From: CAZTPJ01 sp964614515
Lineage (GTDB): Bacteria; Planctomycetota; Phycisphaerae; Phycisphaerales; UBA1924
Assembly: GCA_964614515.1 (NCBI GenBank)
Contig: CAZTPJ010000059.1
Location: forward strand, 1 to 23,274
Length of the DNA: 23,274 nt
Direction: 5' to 3'
Shown here: positions 1 to 6,447 of the stretch, in pieces
Layout: every line of letters starts with the position of its first letter
Numbering within the stretch: the stretch's first letter is position 1
Position numbers and translations under genes: made by a program
The notes under the pieces: model-generated
Told to the model about the DNA's origin: nothing
Databases searched by the model: none
What the model saw: only the letters and a program-made list of their open reading frames with translations

Positions 1-1
1 C

Positions 2-280
2 GCCGATGCCGCGACGCACCATGTCGTGGTCACGAGCAGCTTTTCGCGCAATCTGTCAATCCGAATGCAGCACTCACTTCCGCTCTCTGCCTGCTATCCG
101 GACTGCACTCCAGTGACTGGTGCCGGCGTGTTGGACATCTTCGACTACCTCTGCTTCCTCAACGCCTTCCACGCGAACGACCCCTACGCCTGTGACTGCG
201 ATCTGTCCACAGGCGCAGGGGTCTGCGATGTACTTGATTTCATCTGCTTCCTCAATGCGTTCGCCCTGGGATGCGAATAG
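2..280 (+). CDS. 3' end of a secreted GC-type dockerin-module protein (5' partial)
   Basis: The reading frame is open from the first bases of the window to TAG at 278-280, so only the last 92 residues are present and the true start lies to the left. About 57 of these form a duplicated C-terminal module: CYPDC, then GVLDIFDYLCFLNAF, then DPYACDCD, then GVCDVLDFICFLNAF, ending GCE. It has eight cysteines and two EF-hand-like loops, as in the proteins ending at 9135 and 15629. In Phycisphaerae this module marks exported, surface-associated proteins, and a dockerin-like binding or anchoring role is presumed. The first loop has Thr where the other copies have Asp (DCT instead of DCD). The function of the missing N-terminal part cannot be told. 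The gene converges on the minus-strand gene at 429. Confidence 0.85.
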   Translation, partial: ADAATHHVVVTSSFSRNLSIRMQHSLPLSACYPDCTPVTGAGVLDIFDYLCFLNAFHANDPYACDCDLSTGAGVCDVLDFICFLNAFALGCE

Positions 281-428
281 CGCCGGCTGGCAGGGATTCA
301 TCGCGACACCGCCCTGCGCGTGAGGTGAAACCAATGACCTCGCCGTGCAGGAACCGCACAGCGGCGCGTGGCTCCTCGGTCGGCCGCATGTTGAATCCAC
401 AGTCGCGCCATTTGTTCGCCTGTTGCGC

Positions 429-1400
429 TCACTCACATAACCCCATGGAACACAACGTTAGTCCGAATGGACCATACACCATGTAGGGGTTGGCGCAATC
501 GGGGGGATCCTGGTTCGGCGGCGTCCCCGGATTGGAGCAGTTGTTCGGACTTGAGTATCCGACATAGGCGAAGTACACGCCATCGTCAACAACTAGGTAT
601 CCATCCCAAATGAACGTGCCGCACGTCTTCACGTCAGCGGAAATGTGGAGCCGCCCGCACGCCGTGGGATTGAAGTCGCCATTGAGGCCGGTCGCGACCG
701 TGCTGAACAAAAGAATCCCATTCTTAAATTCCGACCTCCAAAGCGCCTGCCCGACGCTCGACGCATCCTCCACCACGGTGTCCTCGTGTAGTTCGAGGGT
801 CCCGCCGCTGGGATTGCCGGCGCTGACGATCCCGTGGTTGACAAACCGTCCGTTCGTGCTGCCTCCCGTCAGTCCCCTGATGATGAGCTGACCTCGGATC
901 CCCTGGTCCGTGGCTCCAAGGTGACTACTGAACGTGACGTCAGCGTCGATGTCAATCCGAGCGTTGTTGTGTCGTCCCCAGATCTGGCCATCCCCAGTGA
1001 TGGAGTGGTCGTTCTCCGCAAAAAGCAGCACATCATCCTCCCCTTCAAGTCTGACCTGCCCATCCACGATGGAATGATCCGGATCTTGGTCGCCGTGGGG
1101 ATCGTCGTTGTCGAGTGTGAGCGTGTGGCCTCCCTGAATAGTCAGTTGGGCGTCTGCCTCCACGACGATCGTGTCGGCTTCGGCGTCATCGGCGATGCTG
1201 CAGATCTTGCCCTCGGGAATGATCACACGATCCGCCTCAGTCGGCACGCCCGATGGGGACCAGTTGCCGGCGACATGCCAGTTGCCAGAACCAGGCACGA
1301 ACGTCTTCACATCCCCCATCACCCACGGCACAATGCCCAGGGTGATCGCTCCCACCGTCGTAGCCGACACGAACCGCTTGATGGAGTGAATGAATTGCAT
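429..1400 (-). CDS. Secreted beta-rich hypothetical protein
   Basis: This is a 323-residue protein of unknown function. I chose the ATG at 1400 because AAGGAG lies about seven bases upstream and a signal peptide follows directly: two Lys/Arg residues, then a hydrophobic stretch to about residue 29 ending VMGD. The frame stays open further upstream, but that part is Arg/His-rich and looks spurious. The mature part begins with a GNW-x(5)-GNWSPSGVPT segment, then DRVIIPEG and a long run of short beta-type repeats rich in Asp, Gly, Val and Ile. This style is typical of right-handed beta-helix or G8-like extracellular proteins of planctomycetes. The C-terminus is Pro/Cys-rich (CSNPG, PPDCANP, LCSMGLCE) and has no dockerin module or PEP-CTERM tail. 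It is divergent from the ABC ATPase gene at 1647. Confidence 0.75.
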   Translation of the reverse strand: MQFIHSIKRFVSATTVGAITLGIVPWVMGDVKTFVPGSGNWHVAGNWSPSGVPTEADRVIIPEGKICSIADDAEADTIVVEADAQLTIQGGHTLTLDNDDPHGDQDPDHSIVDGQVRLEGEDDVLLFAENDHSITGDGQIWGRHNNARIDIDADVTFSSHLGATDQGIRGQLIIRGLTGGSTNGRFVNHGIVSAGNPSGGTLELHEDTVVEDASSVGQALWRSEFKNGILLFSTVATGLNGDFNPTACGRLHISADVKTCGTFIWDGYLVVDDGVYFAYVGYSSPNNCSNPGTPPNQDPPDCANPYMVYGPFGLTLCSMGLCE

Positions 1401-1479
1401 GTCCGACTCCTTGTCATCAAGGGGCCGGGGGAGACGCACCGGCCCGAGCATCGCGCCGGCTGTCCCGCCGGCCAGGTCG

Positions 1480-1509
1480 CCGGCACACGCCGGCACACGC
1501 CGGCACACG
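1480..1509. repeat. Three tandem copies of a 10-bp unit
   Basis: CCGGCACACG occurs three times head to tail at 1480-1489, 1490-1499 and 1500-1509. It lies in the 246-bp gap between the divergent genes starting at 1400 (minus) and 1647 (plus). It could be slippage-derived or a binding site in the shared promoter region; the sequence does not decide between these. Confidence 0.6.
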
Positions 1510-1646
1510 ACCAGCCTACCAGAAACTCGCACCCTTGTCAACCCCGGAATCCATGCCTTCCATCCGATCCGCAGCCTGCCACAACCCCGCGCACAGCGTC
1601 CCACAGCGGCCGGTTCCGCCAACGGCCGTGGGCGTATCATGGGGTG

Positions 1647-2498
1647 ATGAGCGAGACCCCCCCCAAACCGCTGCTGGATGTTCGCGACCTGCACACGCAC
1701 TTTCCGATTCGTTCGGGCGTGTTTCAACGTGTCGTGGGCCATGTCAAGGCCGTCGATGGCGTGACGTTCTCCATCGGCAAGGGTGAGACGCTGGGGCTGG
1801 TGGGCGAGTCGGGATGTGGGAAGACGACGGTGGGCCGGAGCATTCTGCGGCTGATTCCGCCGACGTCGGGGAGCGTGGAGTTTGACGGCACGGATGTGCT
1901 GGCGGCGTCGGGGCCGAGGCTCAAGCGCCTGCGGCGATCCATGCAGATCATCTTTCAGGATCCGGCCGGTTCGCTCAACCCGCGCATGCGCATCGCGTCG
2001 ATCATCGGCGAGCCGCTGACGGTGCATGGGCTGTGCAACAGCGGAGCGGAACTTCGCGAGCGCGTGGAGCAGTTGCTCGTGCGCTGCGGCATGCCCAAGG
2101 CCGCGGCGGATCGGTATCCGCACGAGTTCTCCGGCGGGCAGCGTCAGCGCATCGGCATCGCGCGGGCGCTGGCGCTCGAGCCATCGTTCATCGTCTGCGA
2201 TGAACCGACCTCAGCGCTCGACGTGTCGATTCAGGCGCAGATCATCAATCTCCTGACGGACCTGCAAAGCGAGTTCGGCCTGTCGTTCCTGTTCATCTCG
2301 CACGACATGGCCGTGATTCAACATGTGTGCAAGCGCATCGCGGTGATGTACCGGGGCAAGATCGTCGAAGAGGGCCAGCGCGATCAGATTCTGCACGATC
2401 CTCAGCACAAGTACACGCAGAGCCTGCTCTCGGCCGTCCCCACGCCCAAACCCGGTCCGAAGAAGCAGCGTGTGGTGTTTGAAGGCGGTGCGATGTGA
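1647..2498 (+). CDS. Peptide ABC transporter ATP-binding protein, OppF/DppF type
   Basis: This 283-residue cytoplasmic ATPase would power import of oligo- or dipeptides, or a related nickel or sugar substrate. All ABC landmarks are present: Walker A GESGCGKTT, Q-loop IIFQDPAGSLNPRM, signature FSGGQRQRIGIARAL, Walker B FIVCDEPTSALD and H-loop FISHD. The phrase DVSIQAQIINLL and the C-terminal YTQSLLSAVPTP are characteristic of the OppF/DppF subfamily. The ATG at 1647 begins MSETPPKPLLDVRDL, the usual N-terminus; the frame is open further upstream, but that part lies antisense to the gene at 429-1400. Typical OppF proteins are about 320-330 residues, and here the C-terminal oligopeptide-binding tail is short. 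No permease, binding protein or OppD partner is next to it, so it is an orphan ATPase within this window. Confidence 0.9.
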   Translation: MSETPPKPLLDVRDLHTHFPIRSGVFQRVVGHVKAVDGVTFSIGKGETLGLVGESGCGKTTVGRSILRLIPPTSGSVEFDGTDVLAASGPRLKRLRRSMQIIFQDPAGSLNPRMRIASIIGEPLTVHGLCNSGAELRERVEQLLVRCGMPKAAADRYPHEFSGGQRQRIGIARALALEPSFIVCDEPTSALDVSIQAQIINLLTDLQSEFGLSFLFISHDMAVIQHVCKRIAVMYRGKIVEEGQRDQILHDPQHKYTQSLLSAVPTPKPGPKKQRVVFEGGAM

Positions 2499-2736
2499 TG
2501 GGGAGTCTGAACGCATCGTGAGCGCCTTTCGCACAATTGTGGGCGCCTGAGTGAACCCGGTCACACCATCGAGGCACAACTCATCATCGCATTGACGATT
2601 GCGCGTGCCGCGCACGGATTAGCGCGCTTCAAACCGCGAATCTCCTCATTCTGAACACACGCGACGCGAGCGACCGGTAATCTACTCACGTTCTCGTCGG
2701 CAGTGTTCTGTGACACGACAACAAGGAGAAACGTCC

Positions 2737-3450
2737 ATGCGACACATGGGAGTCGCGTGCCTCGCATGGGGCATGCTATCAGTCTGCGCGTCCGCGGTTG
2801 AGCCACCGACGCAAGTCAAGGAAGTGGAAACGTCGGCCGTCACCACGCCTGAAGCAACTGCGGAGCAAGCATCGGCGAAACTGACGCCGCGTCAGGTGCT
2901 GGAGCTCGCGTTGAGCGAGGCGCCCGTCGTCGAAGGTGTGGAGGATCTCTGGTTCCATGAGTTCTACAAACCCATCGGAGACTACGGCCTCGAAATGACC
3001 GAACGCCTCAAGTCCCTCGACGGCAAGCGAGTGCGCATCGCGGGGTTCATGGTGCTTCGATGCATTCAGCCGGGTGGACAGTTCCTGCTCGCACCGCTGC
3101 CCCTCGTGCATCACGAGCGAGAGTATGGACAAGCGGACGAGATGCCCGCCTCGACCGTGTTTGTTCACATCGCACGAATGCGCCGAATGCCGGTGCCGTT
3201 CATGCCGGGGCCGCTGGTGCTCACCGGTGTACTTGAGATCGGCCCGCGCGAAGAGCCGGACGCACGGATCTCCTTTGTCCGTCTCAAACTCGACATGCCG
3301 CCCACGTTCCCGACTCCATCATCGGCCGCACCGACCACGGCTGTCACACCCCCATCCCCCGCATCCCCTTCGGTCGCCGACGCGACCGACAGGTCTCATC
3401 AGGGTTCTGAACGTGTCCCGTCCAACTCATCGCAAGGAGGAAGCAAGTGA
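2737..3450 (+). CDS. Secreted DUF3299-like protein
   Basis: This 237-residue protein starts at an ATG preceded by AAGGAG with good spacing. A signal peptide (to about residue 20, ending CASA) is followed by a low-complexity Thr/Ala/Glu segment. The core at about residues 89-187 contains LDGKRVRIAGFMV, FLLAPLPLVHH, VFVHIAR and GPLVLTGVLEIG. That pattern recalls the OB-fold-like DUF3299 family of small exported proteins; this assignment is from memory and moderate. The tail (188-237) is rich in Pro, Ser and Thr and may be a flexible linker. The stop codon overlaps the GTG start of the alkaline phosphatase, so the two genes are probably translated together. The role is unknown, possibly a periplasmic accessory to phosphate or metal handling. 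Confidence 0.75.
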   Translation: MRHMGVACLAWGMLSVCASAVEPPTQVKEVETSAVTTPEATAEQASAKLTPRQVLELALSEAPVVEGVEDLWFHEFYKPIGDYGLEMTERLKSLDGKRVRIAGFMVLRCIQPGGQFLLAPLPLVHHEREYGQADEMPASTVFVHIARMRRMPVPFMPGPLVLTGVLEIGPREEPDARISFVRLKLDMPPTFPTPSSAAPTTAVTPPSPASPSVADATDRSHQGSERVPSNSSQGGSK

Positions 3451-5402
3451 AACGATCCATGGTTCGTATGTCTCTTATGACGGTCATGGCCGGCCTCGCG
3501 ACGGCGTCGCCGACGCTGGCCGATCCGGTGGTCACTCGACTCACCCCGCCAAGCAAGTTGTTCTCAGCCAACGACCCGTCCGAACCGATCATCGCCCGAT
3601 TCGTGCCTGGTCAGCGGTTTGACCTCGCGGCGACGATCTCGCCCGACGCTGGGCAAGAGATCGTTCGCGTCCGGTTCTTTGTGAACAACGTGCAAGTCGG
3701 CGGCGACGCAGCACTGTTCGTCGCGGACCGCGCCGGACTCCCGGCCGGCACCGTGCAGGCGATGCACTGGGCGTTCTCTTCGACGCTGCCTGGCGTTCAC
3801 GAACTGACGGTCATCGCCAATCAGAGCGATGGGCGTCAGGTCTCCGCGACGGGCAACTTTGAGGTCGTGGCCGTCAACCAGGTCGGACGCCGCGCCAAGA
3901 ACGTGATTGTTCTCATCGGCGACGGCATGGGCATCGCCCATCGCACGGCCGCCCGCGTGATGCGTCACGGTGTCTCACAGGGCAAGGCCGATGGGCTGCT
4001 CGCGATGGACACGATGCCGTACACCGGCATTGTCATGACGCACTCGCTGAACTCGATCATCACTGACTCATCCCCCGGCGCGGCGTGCTATTCGACGGGC
4101 AACAAGTCAAACAACAACCAGCACGGTGTTTTCCCGGATGACACGGTGGCGAACTTCGACAATCCGCGGGTTGAACTGATGCCCGAGTTCCTGCATCGCA
4201 CGATGGGCAAGACGCTCGGCATCGTCGCGACGTCGGACATCTTCGACGCGACTCCGGGATCCTGGGGTTCACACACGCAGTCACGCGGCGCCGGCACGGG
4301 CATCGTCGATCAGTACTTCGACGACGCGAACGCCACGGGTCTTTCGGTGCTGCTCGGCGGCGGGCGAAAGTGGTACCTGCCCTCCGGCACGCCCGGCACA
4401 GCGCGAACCGCGGGCACGGACTATGTGCTTCCCGATGGCATGTGGCAGGCCTGGGGCATCTCCCCCGGGAAGATCGATCCATCTCGCGATCTCATCGCGG
4501 ATCACAAGGCCGCCGGTTGGACCTACGTCGCCAATGCGACTCAACTCTCGCAGGTCTCGCCCGGCGCAGGCAAGCTTCTCGGGCTGTTCAGCCTCTCCAA
4601 CATGAACGTCGCCCTCGACAAGATCGAGGGTCGGCGCGGAAACTCCACCGTGGTCAACGACTACGGCTTTCCTGACCAGCCGATGCTGCCGGAGATGACG
4701 GCCAAGGCGCTCGAAGTCCTCAGCACCAACCGCAACGGATTCGTGCTGATGGTCGAGGCCGCCTCGATCGACAAGCAGGCGCACAACATGGACTCCGAGC
4801 GCTGGGTTCTTGACACCATCGAGTTTGACGACGCCATCGCCGTCTGCCTGGAGTTCGCGCGGGCAAATCCCGACACGCTGGTCGTGGTGACGGCCGACCA
4901 CGAGTGCGCGGGCATCAACATCATCGGCGGCTCTCGCGTGACGGATGCGGAACTTCAATCACGGGCGAAGTCCGGCGGCGGCGCCCCGCAGCTTCGCGCG
5001 GGCGTCGTCGGGACGTATGAATCCGCCGGGTTCCCACGCTACATCATGGCCCCGGACGGATACCCCGTGTCCACGGACATCGACTTCCGCATGTTGATCG
5101 GGTACGCCGCCAACGCCGACCGATACGAAGACTGGCGAACCAATCGCCAGCCCCTGCGGGACTCGCAACAGCCGTTCAACAACCAGCCCCCGCTCAACAC
5201 CTATCCGTCCGGCCCGCTCGCCCGGGATGTGCAGGGACAGTTCCTCGTCACGGGTCAGGTCAACGACTCGGTTGCCGCCCACACCGGATCGGACATTCCC
5301 GTCTCGGCATTCGGTCGCGGCGCGTCGCAGTTCACCGGCGTCATGGACAACACCGAGGTGTACTTCAAGGTCATGCAGGCCGTCCTCGGCGGCGCCCGCT
5401 AA
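3447..5402 (+). CDS. Secreted alkaline phosphatase, PhoA superfamily
   Basis: This 651-residue phosphomonoesterase homologue should release inorganic phosphate outside the cytoplasm. The GTG start at 3447 has GGAGG six bases upstream and overlaps the preceding stop; a signal peptide runs to about residue 26 (PTLAD). Residues 27-145 form an Ig-like beta domain (IVRVRFFVNNVQVGG, GVHELTVIANQSDG). The catalytic domain then shows IGDGMG (157-162), the nucleophile motif TDSSPGAACYSTG (Ser208 after Asp207), the metal-binding EAASIDKQAH (437-446), TADHE (482-486) and a late HTGSD before the C-terminus. All key ligands seem present. At 651 residues it is longer than the roughly 450-residue E. coli enzyme because of the Ig domain and inserts. 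Physiological substrate and metal use (Zn/Mg) are inferred from the family. Confidence 0.92.
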   Translation: MKRSMVRMSLMTVMAGLATASPTLADPVVTRLTPPSKLFSANDPSEPIIARFVPGQRFDLAATISPDAGQEIVRVRFFVNNVQVGGDAALFVADRAGLPAGTVQAMHWAFSSTLPGVHELTVIANQSDGRQVSATGNFEVVAVNQVGRRAKNVIVLIGDGMGIAHRTAARVMRHGVSQGKADGLLAMDTMPYTGIVMTHSLNSIITDSSPGAACYSTGNKSNNNQHGVFPDDTVANFDNPRVELMPEFLHRTMGKTLGIVATSDIFDATPGSWGSHTQSRGAGTGIVDQYFDDANATGLSVLLGGGRKWYLPSGTPGTARTAGTDYVLPDGMWQAWGISPGKIDPSRDLIADHKAAGWTYVANATQLSQVSPGAGKLLGLFSLSNMNVALDKIEGRRGNSTVVNDYGFPDQPMLPEMTAKALEVLSTNRNGFVLMVEAASIDKQAHNMDSERWVLDTIEFDDAIAVCLEFARANPDTLVVVTADHECAGINIIGGSRVTDAELQSRAKSGGGAPQLRAGVVGTYESAGFPRYIMAPDGYPVSTDIDFRMLIGYAANADRYEDWRTNRQPLRDSQQPFNNQPPLNTYPSGPLARDVQGQFLVTGQVNDSVAAHTGSDIPVSAFGRGASQFTGVMDNTEVYFKVMQAVLGGAR

Positions 5403-5517
5403 ATCGTGCTCACCACGCGGCGGGCGATCAGCGTCCGCCCCGTCATGCGTCAACGAATCACATCAGACAAGACACACGCCGCTTCCTCGCGAAGCGACGT
5501 CTCTGAGGAGAGGTTCC

Positions 5518-6198
5518 ATGAAAACCACATTCCTGATCTGCGCCGCAGGCCTGTGCGCATCCCAAGCCCTGGCTCAGGTCGTCAACCACGAGTTCACATT
5601 CGATGGCGTGCCCGCCGGCACGGCCGTGAACTCGCTCAGCCAGCCGCCGACGTTGCGGCTCACCTTTGACAACGCCCACTTCGCCCCACGCCTCAACTCC
5701 CAGGGCTTCCCGATTCCCGGAACGGAGCGATGGCGTCCGGACCTCAACGCCCCGGCCGTGATCGTGGATGATCCGTCACTCTTTGGGCGTGGCCAGGCGC
5801 CTTCGCCTTCCAACGCGCTTGAAGCGCTCTTTCAACCGGTGCTTCTGACGTTCCGAATCCCGTTGGACATCGACGCCAACGGCTTCCGCACGGTGCTGGA
5901 TAACGACACGTTCGGCTTCAACGGCTTCCTGCCCGGGTTCGAGAACATCGCGGTTCACTTCTTCGATCCCACGGCCACGCTCATTGACCGCGTGCAGGTG
6001 GACCAGACCACACCCGGCTTTGAAGTGCTCACCGGGAGCCACGCCAACGTCAAGTGGATTCTGCTCCCGGCGGGAGCGTTCTATGACAACCTCCGCATCG
6101 CGGGAACCGTGATTCCCACCCCATCGGCGGCGGGTCTGATCGCGCTGGCCGGACTGTTCGCCCTTGGGCGACATCGCCGTGATAGCGTCGGCACATAA
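5518..6198 (+). CDS. Secreted protein with PEP-CTERM-like sorting tail
   Basis: This is a 226-residue protein of unknown function. The ATG at 5518 follows GAGGAGAGG, and a clear signal peptide ends at about residue 20 (SQALAQ). The middle is beta-rich, with NHEFTFDGVPAG near the N-terminus and GFENIAVHFFDPTATLIDRVQV later. It looks like a single extracellular beta-sandwich domain. The C-terminus reads PTPSAAGLIALAGLFALG followed by RHRR, the pattern of a PEP-CTERM-type signal: short Pro motif, transmembrane helix, basic cluster. Such tails direct exosortase processing in many Gram-negative bacteria with exopolysaccharide. Six residues follow the basic cluster, slightly longer than usual. It lies 115 bp after the alkaline phosphatase, probably in the same transcription unit, which ends at the terminator at 6238. 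Confidence 0.8.
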   Translation: MKTTFLICAAGLCASQALAQVVNHEFTFDGVPAGTAVNSLSQPPTLRLTFDNAHFAPRLNSQGFPIPGTERWRPDLNAPAVIVDDPSLFGRGQAPSPSNALEALFQPVLLTFRIPLDIDANGFRTVLDNDTFGFNGFLPGFENIAVHFFDPTATLIDRVQVDQTTPGFEVLTGSHANVKWILLPAGAFYDNLRIAGTVIPTPSAAGLIALAGLFALGRHRRDSVGT

Positions 6199-6237
6199 TC
6201 GAGTCGAGGTCCGCGCTTCGTTTCGCCGTCAAGTCAC

Positions 6238-6277
6238 GCAGCCCGCCCGTTTAGTTTGGGCGGGCTGCGGACTTTTT
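6238..6277 (+). terminator. Rho-independent terminator
   Basis: A perfect 11-bp stem (GCAGCCCGCCC at 6238-6248 pairing with GGGCGGGCTGC at 6258-6268) encloses a 9-base loop. It is followed within five bases by five T. It sits 40 bp after the stop of the PEP-CTERM-like gene and closes the 2737-6198 unit. Confidence 0.9.
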
Positions 6278-6447
6278 GGTTATACGAATCGATGTTGAAT
6301 CACCTTTTGGCATGGAAACACGTTAAGATTCCGTGAGTCGTTTCGCATCCGTGCGTTGATGAGAGGTCTGAGGCGGCGCACGCGATCACTGTGTCGGTGA
6401 TTCGCGGGAACAGAGCCGCCTGAAGTTATTGTGACCCGGAGAACCGT

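Noticed and set aside
834..1646. Upstream extension of the ABC ATPase reading frame
   Set aside because: It is antisense to the minus-strand gene and lacks family similarity; homologous sequence begins at the ATG at 1647.
1401..2123. N-terminal extension of the minus-strand secreted protein
   Set aside because: It is Arg/His/Pro-rich, antisense to the ABC ATPase start, and lies before a signal peptide with a good ribosome site.
2522..2546. GCGCC...GGCGC hairpin enclosing the palindrome CACAATTGTG after the ABC gene
   Set aside because: The stem is weak and has no T-run, so a terminator is not supported; a single 10-bp palindrome is not enough to call an operator.
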